Positions 45,328 to 56,991 are shown, numbered from the stretch's first letter. The stretch: DNA of 64,000 nucleotides from Pleurostoma richardsiae (GCA_030052745.1 JANBVO010000001.1:1984001-2048000); one strand, 5' to 3'. A program made the numbers and translations. Notes: generated by a model not told the origin, from the sequence alone.

Positions 45328-45722
45328 ATGGGTAATAGATAGCTTCCATGTGAAGAGACATACGTTCGACAACTCTATCGACAACCAAATTGAAGTATTG
45401 CTAAACCTGTGTGCTATTTTCTATATACGGCAAGCAACTACGGCAGCTGCACAATTGTCTACTTAAGTATGTGACGGACTTGACGAGATGGCTTTCTTTT
45501 TCTCCCTGCAGTGAGTACTAATCTCGCTGCATTTCTTGTGACCAAGAAGGGGCCCTAGCGAGCTGTGATGAGCAGCTCGAGGTAACTTGGTTGTGCAAAG
45601 ATGTTGGCATCGTTTTGCGATTCAGGTATCTGGTCCCTGGCTAATAAAAAGAATGCTTATTTTCCTATGGGTTTGGGAGAATTGTGACTTTTCTTTTCTA
45701 CAACCATAGGTAATATTACCTT
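45328..45722. other. Convergent gap DHA1 / M20 gene
   Basis: About 395 bp, AT-richer than the flanks, with AATAAA-like and TTTATT-like stretches fitting the 3' UTRs of two convergent genes. Nothing else is seen. Confidence 0.5.
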
Positions 45723-47141
45723 CTACTCGTCTCTACAAGAGCACTTTGTTGGCTGGCGTGATGGCGTCCCGTTCTCGTAGGCCTCCTTGTCCCACCGAGT
45801 CACCAGTGCAAGCTCCTCCTCCGCCTTGACGGTGACTCTTCTCCTTTCCTTATCGCCATCGAACTCCGCCTTCACCGCGGCAGCAACAGCGTCATCGCTC
45901 AAGACGGCCCATGCCGTCTGGGCCATGCCCATCCCCACCTGCAGCGTCCGGTCGAAGGCGAAGTCGGTATTGGCCGCATGCGTGAAGCCGGCAGTGTGGT
46001 TGCCGTTGCCCGGCCCGGCTCTGATGTCGTACGATGGGTGGATGGCGGGGACGACGAGCGCCACGTTGCCCTGGTCGGTGGCGCCGGAAGTGAGCTCTCT
46101 GGTCTTGAAATCGCATATCATGGGGACGTCCAGGCCGGCCATGGCATCGGAGAAGATCTTGGTCATGCCCTTGTTGGGAAGAAGAGGGCAGTAGGAGGTG
46201 TGGTCTTTCACCTCCATCTCGCAACCCGTGGCGATGACGCCGGCCTTGAAGCAGTCGATGACCTTGGTCCGAAGCATGGCAATTCGCTCGAGGCTGGACG
46301 ACCGCACGCCGTAGTTGACGCGGCAGTGGTCTGGAATTATGTTGTTTTTCCGACCACCCTCCACAATGTAGCCATGCAGTCTTTCGTGAGGCAGAATCAT
46401 CTGCCTCATCATGCTGACAGCGTTGTACCCGAGCACCACGGCATCCAGCGCGTTGACGCCATTCCAGGGGGAGGCCGCTGCATGTGCCGCCTTGCCCTTG
46501 ACCGTAATGGTAAAGCTAGTGATGCCAACATGCGGGCGGTAGGCAATACCTCCAACCTCTTCCCCGTAGTCGTCATTCATGTTGGTGGGATGCGCCATGA
46601 CACAGCCATCTACGCCGTTGTACGCGCCCCTCTCAATGAGCATTCCTTTGCCGTTGCCGCCTTCTTCTGCAGGAGTGCCTAGGAGACGGACTCGGCCCTT
46701 GATTCCCGAGTGCTTGAGCGCGGCAACGGTGGCGATAAACCCAGCGAACGATGCGGTGGCGATGAGGTTGTGACCACAAGCGTGGCCGATGTCAGGCAGA
46801 GCATCGTATTCCGCGTTGAAGACTATAACACGCCCTCCGCTTCCGTATTCGGCTTCGAATGAGGTGCGTATTCCATACGCATGGGGCGTTACGGAAAAGC
46901 CAAGGTCCTGGAGTAGCTTGACAACGGCATCATGCGCATGGAACTCATGGAAGAGGAGCTCGGGATGGCTGTGGATCTATGTCGTTTCCAACACATCAGA
47001 GTGAGCCATAGCAGAATTCCCCTGCAGATGAAAACTTACATCTTTGCTAAGGTCGTGCAGTGCAGTTCTGGCCTCGTCGATGGCCAATTGCATGACCTTG
47101 CTGACCTCCGCATCGGTGGTTGTCATGAGCGTTTCAGTCAT
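45723..47141 (-). CDS. M20-family metallo-amidohydrolase (PM20D2-like)
   Basis: Two exons, 47141-47040 and 46976-45723, joined in phase 0 through a 63-nt intron; 451 aa. Metal-site motifs are present: FNAEYDALPDIGHACGHN (Asp and His ligands) and LLGTPAEEGGNGK (catalytic and ligand Glu), plus a C-terminal His in the HTAGFTHAAN block. The dimerisation domain carries ITVKGKAAHAAASPWNGVNA. This is the peptidase M20 / aminoacylase group that contains PM20D2 dipeptidases and bacterial p-aminobenzoyl-glutamate hydrolases, acting on amide bonds of small N-acyl compounds. The frame is intact. It is divergent from an ACS-type permease, so uptake and hydrolysis of the same small organic nitrogen compound is plausible (inference). 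Confidence 0.92.
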
Positions 47142-47636
47142 GGTGATACAAGGAGATACTGAGAATAGGGGTCGGGGAGTCTTTGAAAGGGTGACGACCA
47201 GGCCCTACCTAACACCCCTGCATGCGGTGATTCTTAAGATATACATACGGTCAAGCATTCGGACTTATGAGATTGCATATCTCCAGCACGCATTTGACAC
47301 TTCTCGGCCATCTTTCTGACCGAGCGTCGGGTCATGCCGTCCACACCACGTCAGTTACTGCTGTAGTGCTCCGCGGCAAGGGTTCGCGAATGATACGGCG
47401 ATACCGTCTATAAAGCAGCTCGTCATTGGTCAGAGTTGCCGATGAGCGATAGTTGCCGACGAGCTATGTTGCCGACGCCACAAGTCTGTAGATGGTAGGT
47501 AATCTAGTGAGATAATGGGGAATTCTCCATTTCCCTAGAGATAACTTTTGTGACTATCTCTTAGAAAATCTTGCAATCGGCTGATTAGGAGCAGAGGGAG
47601 CAGGACAGAGCGACGCAAGCCGCCACGCTTATCATG
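47142..47636. promoter_or_regulatory. Divergent promoter M20 / ACS permease with TTGCCGA triplet
   Basis: TTGCCGA occurs three times in the same direction at 47436, 47453 and 47469 (17- and 16-bp spacing), embedded in a loose tandem repeat. CCGCGGCAAG lies at 47371. Spaced CCG/CGG half-sites are typical targets of Zn2Cys6 regulators. The role here is inferred. Confidence 0.55.
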
Positions 47637-49576
47637 GCCGAAGATGAAGCAGACCACATCGAGGACGATGAGCACTCGAGATAAAAACGTGGGCGTTTCT
47701 GTCGGGACTCAAGCAAGAGCCCATACCATCAGTCCCTTCTCAACCTTGAACGGCGGCTCATCAATCTTGTGGTCTCAAGCTCAGCGTTCTTTGCGCAATC
47801 TCTGCTCAATTCTTCCAAGAAGTGCTGTTGAAGAGCAATGACATCAGACCTCGCAAAAAGGACTCGGCGCAGTCTGCCCATATCAAGACAGGGGACGACA
47901 TTGATGGGATAACCTTTTCTGTTCACTCGGGCATCACTTGGTCGAGTGAGGATGAAGCCAGGGTGGTTCGCAAAGTCGACATGCGGTACGACTCTTGACT
48001 AGCCCCCAGATGCAACCGGATGGAGGGACTCTAATTTCGAGCCGCAGCTTGATGCCACTCATGCTTGTCGCGTATATGCTCCAATTTCTTGACAAGATCA
48101 CGCTTGGCAACGCATCCGTCATGGGTATCATGACGGATCTTGTGAGTCTGTATGGCTGTGCGAGATGCCGATGTCTTGCTAATCCGCACCCCAGAAACTT
48201 ACCGGTTCCCAGTACTCTTGGGCCTCTAGTATTTTCTACTTCGGTTATCTCGTAGCGTCTTATCCCGCTTCCATCTGTCTCACCAAACTTCCTCTTGCAA
48301 AGTTCCTCAGCATCTGCATGTGAGTAACTGGTCTTGCTCAAGTTTCGCGTACCACACGCTGGTGATAACCCGACGAGCGGCTGATTGATATTGATGATAC
48401 GCTTCAGCATAATCTGGGCAGTGATCCTGATCCTCCATTGTGTCGCCAGAAACTTCGCGGGTCTCAAGGTCTTGCGATGCTTGCTCGGCGTTCTAGAATG
48501 CGTCATCAGCCCGGGTTTCAGCATGATCGTCGGCGTATGGTACAAGCAGTCGGAACATGCTTCTCGACACGGAGCCTGGTTCGTCGGCAACGCCGCCGGT
48601 TCCATTGTCGGCGCGTTCATCAGCTACGGCGTGGCCAGGATCGACAGCTTCTCTTCTTGGAAAGTCCTGTTCATCCTGTACGGAGGCCTGACATTTGTTT
48701 GGGGTTTCGTCCTTTGTTGTTCGTCCTAGCCAAGTTTCTGTCTGCCGAGGAGCGTGAGATTGTTGTTGCCCGGGTTGCGGCGTTCCAGCTGGACACATCG
48801 CGGAAATACAACATGGGTCAAGTCAGGGAGGCCTTCGTCGACCCGAAGACGTGGCTTTTCTTCACATACTCCTTACTCGTATGCTTCGGCAATGGTGCCC
48901 TTACCGCCGTGAGTAGAAGCCTGACCCCCTCAACATGCCAGGAAAAAGTCTAATAGCTGACGGGCGAGTTTCACAGTTTGGAAATATTATCATCAAGGGC
49001 TTCGGATTCAAGACGCTGCAGACACTCCTATTAAACATGCCCAGTGCAGTGCTTCTGAAGATCCTCATTCCGTTAACAGGCTGGCTCTCCTCGAAGCTTC
49101 CTCGCTCCCGGTGTTGGCTGGCCATCACTCTCCTCCTCCTCGGAACGGTTGGCGCCATCATGGTCCGCCAAATCAACTCATCGCAACACATCGCCCGCCT
49201 GTTCGGCTTCTACTTCTTCGGTCAAATGACGGGAGCAATGCCCCTTGTGTTGTCTATGATTGCGTCCAACGTCAAGGGGCAGACCAAGAAGACGGCCACC
49301 AGCGCCCTGTTCTTCATCGGCTACTGCGTCGGTAACATCGCCGGCCCCCAGGTGTTCCTCGCGCGTGAGGCGCCGCATTATCCCACTGCCTTTGCCTGCA
49401 TGATTGCGTGCATGGCGTTAAGTGTTGGTGCAATGCTCGCCCTAAGGTTGAACATGAGTCGGGAGAACAAGAGACGCGACGCCAATTACGGAAAGCCCTC
49501 TGAAACTGCCCTGCAGTCGCAGGACGGCGACTTGACCGACTTCCAGCAAGAGAAGACGTTCAGGTACATGTATTGA
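47637..49576 (+). pseudogene. ACS-family (Dal5/allantoate-type) MFS permease with one frame break
   Basis: Recoverable exons end or begin at ..47985, 48048-48141, 48195-48319, 48408-48908 and 48977-49576. They give the family blocks SGITWSSEDEARVVRKVDMR, LMPLMLVAYMLQFLDKITLG, KLTGSQYSWASSIFYFGYLV, GVWYKQSEHASRHGAWFVG and MTGAMPLVLSMIASNVKGQT. Relatives import allantoate, nicotinate, pantothenate and similar anions. In the fourth recoverable exon the frame is lost at about 48.71-48.72 kb: FVWGFVL runs into a stop, and AKFLSAEEREIVVARV resumes in another frame, with a few residues of the family spacer (usually a PDSP-like stretch) missing. The N-terminal exon is also unclear: an ATG at 47635 or 47644 is not in frame with the conserved block. 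A sequencing error or odd splicing could explain one, but hardly both. Confidence 0.75.
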
Positions 49577-50900
49577 GACATCGGAGACGGAGCGGAGACG
49601 AAGTCAACGCTGAAACGCTACTTCAGACACGGCATGGTGAGATGGAGGTGGCAAGAAAAGCACGGCGACATAGCCATAGTTGTGCGTCCTCCTTTCCAGC
49701 AGCAATGCCGTCGTACATTTCTTGCTTGGCCTGTCTCACGGTTGGGTAGGTTCGAAGTTAAGAGGCAGTCTCTGACATACAGTGCGAGTAGAGTTATGAT
49801 TTTGGTCTACTACCAGAAAGAGAATAGAGCCTTGCTTGCACTAACCACAAGTATTCCTTGTGTCTATAAGCGTGTAGTTCAGAAGGCAGAAATCGCCAAA
49901 GAGTCGCACGTTATACAGACATGGCTCCTTCTCCCCAAAACAGTAAGTCTTCTATCGTACAAGTTGAAGGTGTATGTTAAGCTTAAGTTAATGCCCTAGA
50001 AGGTAAATCCAGTTTATACTGGGAGATGAAAATGGAGGCAAGTACCCAAAAGAATAAAAGTAAGCCGAATCAACCCCTTTGTAATGACCACTTCATGCGA
50101 ACCACAGCATGCTGGTCATACAGACATTTAATTTAGGTACATGGTAAAGAATGCTTAGAGATCTATTGCGGCGAGGAACCTGTCGTCCGCGTTAAGTAAA
50201 CGTCTACAGTACCCTTGATCCTAGAAGGTATATTTCGTGTTGTAGAGCCCTGAACTATGCCGTGACAGCTGTGTGCCGGGTCTGAGATCAGCATACGAAG
50301 TGTTGAAGCTTTGTTTCTATCCTCAGAAGGATATCCATACCATGTATTGAATTGGACTGGATTTAGCAGAGGTGATTGAAGTTGAAGACACAGGCCGGCT
50401 AGAACCACTTTTAGTATGGTAGGGCCCATGCACACAGACTTACGTCCAGGGACGGTAAGACATCACTCTTCCTATGGTCTTGGCGAGCCGCCCGAAGATA
50501 AACTCCCGATCGATTCTCTTTTCGAACTTAGGAAGAGTCTATGAGAAGCCGTAGAAAGCCCTTTGCCTTGTATCTGTCCATCTAATTCATATCTCGTTGA
50601 TCCAATACGCCGCGAAAAACAGACAATGACACGTCCCAGTTGCCCCATCCAAGCCGCCAAGTCATCGACAAGAAGAAGCCAAGTGCAGGTCTAAACACTC
50701 GGCGGAAATGCCCCATGTGTGATAAGAGCAAGCCGCTAGCCAATGGAAAGACAAAGATGTCTTATGTATCAATGTATGAAAGTATCATGAAAACGATAAA
50801 AACCGGAGGCCAACGCCACGTCTTTCCGGTCAAGATCGGGGGTATCTGGAAGCTGTATACAGGAAGTTGGAGTGAACCGCTGAGGGACAATCTCGGGAGA
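49577..50900. other. Convergent gap before the large C2H2 gene
   Basis: About 1.3 kb, relatively A/T-rich, between the permease gene (+) and the C2H2 gene (-). It serves as 3' flank for both. No gene or repeat is recognised. Confidence 0.5.
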
Positions 50901-53900
50901 TCAGTGGGGGTAGAATCCTCCCGGGCCCTGATGAGGAGAGTGAGAGTACGGTGATACGGAACCACCATGCACAGAACCGTGCGGGGTGAACTGGTCCGCC
51001 CCTGCGCTGGTGGGATCCATGATGGCATCGTAGGACATCTGGCCGCCCACCGTCTGGCCTTGTAGCCCCATTTCCTCCATCGTCATCGCCGGGAATGGCT
51101 CGACTACGGGCGCAGCAGACATATAGTGATTCGGGCCCGCAACGAAGGGTCCACTGGTGACCGGCATGCCGTGGTACGCTGATGGCTGGTTGGCGAAGCC
51201 TGCACTCATATGCGGCTGCATTCCTAACGACATTGCGCCTAGATTCTGAGGCAGTCCGTCAAATTGTGTGTTGCTAGTATAGTAAGGTTGCTGGAAATGC
51301 GCCGGGACCTGCTGGACTTGTGGGTATGTAAACCTATCTTGTTGTGTGCCGGGGTAAACTAAGGTGTTCTGGGGCTGTTGGATACTCATCGTGTTCATGC
51401 CCGAGGATGGATCGAAGGCTTGCGGCTCATGCTTGACCGGGAAAGGAGCAAAGGACCTCGGCGGCGGGTCCTGGACTGGGCTGATAATGGTATCCGCTTC
51501 AATATGCGCCTTTCGGACCAACGATAGAATCGGCAGGCTTATCTGCTCCATGTGTTTGGCGAGATGGACCGTCAACTTCTTCCAGCTTGGAAAGGTCTTG
51601 CCGCAGAACCGGCAGGCTTCGTCTTGAGGTTTGTCAGTGGTCTCAGTGTGACACTGCTCGACCTTTTGCCAGGTTGGATCGACGCCACCAGCCCGCTTGA
51701 TAGCAGCTTTGGTCTTCACTTTGGGCTCAGGGAACTTGTGCTCCCTGACCAGATGCTGAAGAAAGTTATCGCGACGATAGCATGTGTGCCGACAATCTTC
51801 CACGTCACAAGCCCACCACTCCAGATGCCGATGACCCTCATTTTCATGACGCACCCAATCCGCCTTCCGCTTGAAGATCTTTGGATCTCTGCACCGATCC
51901 CAGGTGCAGGTGAATGGTTGCACGTCCTCGTGCACATGCTTGGTCCAGTCCGAGGGCTTCTGAAATTTCTTTGTTTGAAAGCAAAGCTGACACTCGAACT
52001 CGGCAGGCAGCGTGCTGGTTGGAGGCATCGGGATGTCTTGCGGGAAGCTTTCTGGTGTGACGGCACCTTCCAGGGGTATTAGATCGCCATCAGAACCTTC
52101 ATATCCGGCAGATAATGGGTCCAGCTCTCGCATATCGCCATTGGTGCCAAGTGGATTGGCCCTGCCACCTAGTGCGATACACATAGTGCCACAGGAACAA
52201 GATCGGTTCAGGACATGTTGCATATGTCGTTGTTTGGCATTTAAGAGGCTCTTGTATCGTACCACCTGCTGATGAGCGATGCGGTCGACGAGGTAGTTGT
52301 TCTTATTTGCCAGCATCGGATTCTGTCGGAGAACCTGCTTCTGAAACCCCGCGAAGTTCGGGGTGACCTCGTCGATCATCTTTGCCGTCTCCGCTTTCAT
52401 CTCGGTGTCTTCATCGAGATCGTCATCGTCGTCTTCATCCTCATCCTGGTCAGGCATTGGTGCCCCCCCGGCCAGTGACGCCACAGGCGGCCCTCCACTC
52501 CTTTTCCACATATCAACCAAGTTCGAATGCGAACCCTCGTTAGCGTTTCTCGCGCCTTTAGGCAGTTCTGACTTGCTTCGAGGCCGGGTAAGTCTGTTCT
52601 TCACAGGAACCGCGAGGTTGAAGGGGCTCTTAGGCGATACTACAGGTGTTGTATTGCTGATGGATCCGCTCCGAGCATGCGTAGTACCAATAGATGCCAC
52701 ATTTGCTCCCATTGACACCAACGCAGTGTTAAGACTCGGCATGGGCTGCTTTTTGCCCCAGCTCATAGAACGGTCGGGCGGGGCCAAGCTGCTCTGGCTT
52801 TCACGTCGGTTCTCGGACTCTGGATCTGCTGCCCGCTCTTCATCCTGGTCGCTTCGACCTCGCTTGAGGATTTGACTAGTACTTGGCTTTCGGACGAGCC
52901 CGCGTATATCCTTGAAGATGCTCTGTCTGCGCGGTTCGCCACGGCTTAGAGAGAGCTTCTTGAGAAAGTTGCCGCTCGTGATCCCTTCAAAATCTATGAT
53001 GCTGGGAAGGCTTCGGCGGCGAGTGCCCCAGGTTGCTGCTCGCGACACGATCGAGTCATTATCCTGACACATCCTTTGAAACCGCTCAATTGCCGCTTGC
53101 GATGATTCAGGCTGATAATGCATGTCGTTTTCCTTCGTGATGGGAAACATGACAGGAGCATCAGCCCAGTTGCGGTTCTCTCGCATAATTTCGATGTCCT
53201 CTCGAGTAATCTCTCCCCCGGTCTCGAGGTAGTATGTCTGGCCAGGAAGTTCCTTGTTTTCTGTCGTGTTTCCGAGGGAGACTTCCCTTTGAGGAATTCC
53301 GTCATCTGCAGTCTCGCTCGGATCGCTCCGAACCGGTGGCGCGTCAGGCCGTATGCTGCTCTCGGCTTTTGATAGCCAGTCGCCGACTTGGATATTTCTT
53401 TCTCCGCGCTCGCGATTGGCAGCAAGCTCATTCATGCTTGCGACTTCTTCAGTCGTACGGCTGGCGGGGTCAAAGCCGCGGTGGCCAGTCTTTGAGTCGG
53501 GCACCCACGCACCCGTCTCGTCTCGCGTTGTCGAGGCTTCGGCAGATTCGCGGTACAGCGCCGGTGGGATGAAATTATCATCCGCACTGGTCCCGACCCG
53601 CACCCGAGAGGGATCATCATGGACGGCGGCATCTATGCTCTGTACCGGTGTGGCGTCATCGTTGCCCCACACGGAGACGGTAACCCGTGGGCTCGGACAG
53701 TTCATGGTCGGAGCCCCCGGGACTGCTTGGCTTTCGCTCGATGATCGGCTGCTATCTGTATCGGGAGTCAACTGAGGCAGCTCGTGACTTGAGACCGAGA
53801 CCGACGAAGCGTCCTGCGACGCTTTTGAGAGCTGCTGAGGTGAAATAGACCTCGGCAGAGAGTCAGCCTGCACGAGTCTCGGACTCTTTCTTTCACTTCG

Positions 53901-54383
53901 CGGAGAGGTTGTATGTATAGACGCTGTTAGGTCCGGGCTCAGTGGCAAGGTAGTTCCCAAGAGAGCATTATCAGACGTGATGGTCGGTGCGCCAAAGACA
54001 AACGGCGCGTCTTGGAGGTCACCTTGCCCAGGAGGAGGGGTCAAGTCCTCTAGGAAGGTTGGTGTCCCACCCTCGGTGTCGTTGAAGTTGACCCCGAAGA
54101 ACGGATCCTCGTCAAGCTCGCTGAAATCGCTTGTTTGGTATTGCTCACTCGATGTGGAGATGGACTCGCCAGGAGTAGCAGTTAGGTTCTGCAACGGAGA
54201 GGCCGAGTTGCTCTGGGTGTGGGACGCAAACGGCGACAAGTGCCTGGGGTCGATGAAGGAGGACGGTGAGACGTGCTCAGCCTGATTGTCAGGAGTCCCG
54301 ATATCGCGGGGCTCATGCATCCGCTCTCTGCTGGTGGCGTCAAGCAAGGAGGACGGACAGATAGTATATGTTGAGAAGGACAT
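50901..54383 (-). CDS. Large C2H2 zinc-finger protein, fungal-specific
   Basis: A single 1160-aa frame, unusually long without an intron. The first 600 residues are Ser/Thr/Pro-rich and likely disordered, with basic KPSTSQILKRGRSD-type patches. An acidic stretch (DEDEDDDDDLDEDTE) precedes a conserved block FAGFQKQVLRQNPMLANKNN and a CSCGTMCIALGG Cys cluster. The finger region is CQLCFQTKKFQKPSDWTKH, CTWDRCRDPKIFKRKADWVRH, CDVEDCRHTCYRRDNFLQH, then CRFCGKTFPSWKKLTVHLAK. The C-terminal 200 residues are Gln/Pro/Met-rich. I recognise it as a widespread Pezizomycotina C2H2 family of unassigned function, probably nuclear. The start MSFSTYTICPSS is the only upstream Met before non-coding sequence. 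Confidence 0.88.
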   Translation of the reverse strand: MSFSTYTICPSSLLDATSRERMHEPRDIGTPDNQAEHVSPSSFIDPRHLSPFASHTQSNSASPLQNLTATPGESISTSSEQYQTSDFSELDEDPFFGVNFNDTEGGTPTFLEDLTPPPGQGDLQDAPFVFGAPTITSDNALLGTTLPLSPDLTASIHTTSPRSERKSPRLVQADSLPRSISPQQLSKASQDASSVSVSSHELPQLTPDTDSSRSSSESQAVPGAPTMNCPSPRVTVSVWGNDDATPVQSIDAAVHDDPSRVRVGTSADDNFIPPALYRESAEASTTRDETGAWVPDSKTGHRGFDPASRTTEEVASMNELAANRERGERNIQVGDWLSKAESSIRPDAPPVRSDPSETADDGIPQREVSLGNTTENKELPGQTYYLETGGEITREDIEIMRENRNWADAPVMFPITKENDMHYQPESSQAAIERFQRMCQDNDSIVSRAATWGTRRRSLPSIIDFEGITSGNFLKKLSLSRGEPRRQSIFKDIRGLVRKPSTSQILKRGRSDQDEERAADPESENRRESQSSLAPPDRSMSWGKKQPMPSLNTALVSMGANVASIGTTHARSGSISNTTPVVSPKSPFNLAVPVKNRLTRPRSKSELPKGARNANEGSHSNLVDMWKRSGGPPVASLAGGAPMPDQDEDEDDDDDLDEDTEMKAETAKMIDEVTPNFAGFQKQVLRQNPMLANKNNYLVDRIAHQQVVRYKSLLNAKQRHMQHVLNRSCSCGTMCIALGGRANPLGTNGDMRELDPLSAGYEGSDGDLIPLEGAVTPESFPQDIPMPPTSTLPAEFECQLCFQTKKFQKPSDWTKHVHEDVQPFTCTWDRCRDPKIFKRKADWVRHENEGHRHLEWWACDVEDCRHTCYRRDNFLQHLVREHKFPEPKVKTKAAIKRAGGVDPTWQKVEQCHTETTDKPQDEACRFCGKTFPSWKKLTVHLAKHMEQISLPILSLVRKAHIEADTIISPVQDPPPRSFAPFPVKHEPQAFDPSSGMNTMSIQQPQNTLVYPGTQQDRFTYPQVQQVPAHFQQPYYTSNTQFDGLPQNLGAMSLGMQPHMSAGFANQPSAYHGMPVTSGPFVAGPNHYMSAAPVVEPFPAMTMEEMGLQGQTVGGQMSYDAIMDPTSAGADQFTPHGSVHGGSVSPYSHSPHQGPGGFYPH

Positions 54384-56990
54384 GGCTGGGGAGGTGGGCT
54401 GGGCGGACGGGTGGGCAAGTATTTATTGAGTCGCGGTGTCGACCGAGTCGCCAGGCAGTGTGGATGTTCAGCTCTAGAAGCTGGATCCCTAGGCCCGGCT
54501 CATGTTCTGAGGTGCAGCGGGCGGTGGGGAAGTGTTATCAAAGAATTGCAGCGCGATCAGCTTTGCGCAACGACCAACAGCCGTCTACTAGACAAAATGA
54601 AATGTCGCGCAGCAACAGCGCAATCTTCGATGATGCTTTCTTGGGAGTTTGCGTCAAGGAAGAGTCAAGAGTGAGCGACTTTGGGAGGGGAAAGTGTTCG
54701 GAAATTGGGGTCGAGGCGCTGTCTTGCGCTACCAAAAGCTGATCATGGGCGACAGCGCTTAAAGACAAGCTGGCGAGCTGCGACCTGAGCAGGGGCAGGG
54801 ATGCCCGTGCGGTGGATCCCTGTAGAGATGGTGTCTGGAGAAACGTGAAATGGTGCCGGGGTCCTCCTGTAGTGTAAGAACCACGGAGGGGCTTAACAGC
54901 CACAGCCGTGAGCTTCTCTGGAGATCTGCGATGGAAGACGCCTAGAATGACCTAGCGATCCGCCTACCCTCGAGAGAGAACCAAACAGGCTGCGCGATGC
55001 AGGAAACGCGACTCGAACAGCCCGGGAGTTGGAGACGGTGGGCGAAATGCGCGGGAGGACTCCCACCACCAAGAGATCTGGGAGAGTAGGGTTGGGGGAA
55101 TGTGTAGCCTGACTGGGCTGTGGGAGAGCGGGCGGAAGGGGGGGTGGTAAGGTTCTCTGCTCGACAAGCATCGACCAACCCCATTCTGCGGAGGACGGAC
55201 AGGGCCGGCCTTGACTGGGCGCGCGCGACACAGGCAGATCGACGGGCTAACTTGGACGCTTGTCTCGTGCGAGGTCTGCGGCTCAATATCAGGCCCACTT
55301 AACGAGTCCTATCGGCGAGGCGTTCTCCTGCTATTAGGCGCACTCGTCCTCAGCCCCATGCGCTTGCAATGGACCGTCCAGTGAGAGGCGCAGGGGCAGT
55401 GGGATGATGGCTCCCCGACCGTTGCAGTGACTCAATTCCACCGCTCCCAGGAACAGCGACATCGTCCACCGCGCACCACATCCCTCACCGAAGTGTCGTT
55501 GATCGTGCCGAGTTCTGATGTCATGTCGGATGTGTAAAAAAAAATGGAGATCATGAACAGCTGCAGGGGTTGTTCTCCGGCGCGGATGATACTCCCCTCG
55601 CTCCCCTCTCCCACACCTGCCACGCATCTGCCACGGTCGGTCTGCCGGGGTGCTGGCGGCAAGGAGACGCACGCTATTCCGCGGTTTCACTCCCTGGTTT
55701 CGGTGGACGAAGAAGGTCGGCAATGTCCGCCGACTAGCCGCTGTTGGGCCGCTGCCGAGGCCAGGATACCCAAAAGCCTCGTCATACATAGTAAAGATGT
55801 ATCGCAGGCGAGGGGAAACCGACAATTCTCAGACGCCCGGCGCTTGCCAACCTCGGAGGCATCATGGCCGGCAGCTCGGCACTTCGTTCCATGCTTGATC
55901 CGGCCAGTTTCGCTCGGACATTGCTGGCGTTTCTTGGCGTTACAGCCGCCTGTGGTCGGGGAGAGGGGCACAGCCACAGGCGGTGCTTTTGTAGAGTAGA
56001 CTTTCTACACACCACCCCCCTCATTTGGCCAAGACGCACACCTCCCTACAGTAAGGAGCTTTGATGATATTTATTGTTGCCGTAGTCAGTGGGTGAGGTG
56101 TAGTTAGAGGTATGGCTGCTGTACCAGATACCTTGGTCACTGTTGTGGATTGATCGCTTTTGCCGCCGCCGGCAATATTCCTCACCGCCTGGCGTGCCGC
56201 TTCATCAAGACGTAGGACTGCTTTCTACCGGCCTTCGATCCTGGAGATCGACTTCACAATCTTCTCAACCCGTACATGCTCAGTCCCGATCTGTCCTGCT
56301 GTAACCTGTTCTATGTAAGCAATCAATTCACGTGGCGAGAGGGTGACTTGTTGTGTACAGTAGGACTTTACAAGGTTTTTGCTGGGACCTCCGCCGTCAG
56401 GGTCTTGTTAATATTATTGATAACTAGCAAGGCCTTGTGGAAGAGGATAAGGTCAAGCAGAATACAGTTCGCTGGTGGAGCACCATTGCGAGAACGGCGA
56501 ACGAAGTAAGGTGTCGAGCACGAGCGGGTCTCGCATAAGAGACATAAAGAGATGTGTGTCTTGATGTCAACTTCTCTCTAAGAGTGTCTTTATGCCGGCG
56601 TTATGGTCGTCTTGAGTGTCGACCAAGGATAGTAATGACAGATACCCAATATTTTCCTAAAGCATACGGACGTCTGTACTCTTTTATGAAGTAACTTACG
56701 CTAATTGCTCTGTTGAGGAATGCCGGATAATACTCCGCCATACGTTCACTAGTTTAAGCAGTTTCCCGTTTCCTCCTCGCCGGTCATGACTCTAATCTTG
56801 TCACTACTTCGCTTTATTCTCCTTTTCTGTGTCAGCTAGGCAGCTCTCGCAAGCGGCCACCACATCAACACACACTCTTACGGAGCAAGCCACGCAGGCC
56901 TCCATAAGAAAACCGCACTTGGAGTCCTTAGCAAGAATCAATCGCTGAGCAGTGAGGAAGAGTTGGTACAGCAAGCTATACCCGTCCAAA
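54384..56990. other. Upstream region of the C2H2 gene, gene-poor
   Basis: About 2.6 kb. The left part is the promoter/leader of the C2H2 gene. The rest shows only short frames on both strands. A block near 56150-56510 gives discontinuous peptide-like stretches on the minus strand that may be old coding or mobile-element sequence, but I cannot assign a family. Confidence 0.4.
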
Positions 56991-56991
56991 A

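Noticed and set aside
55334-55825. 163-codon minus-strand frame
   Set aside because: No family features; open frames on the opposite strand and mixed composition indicate chance.
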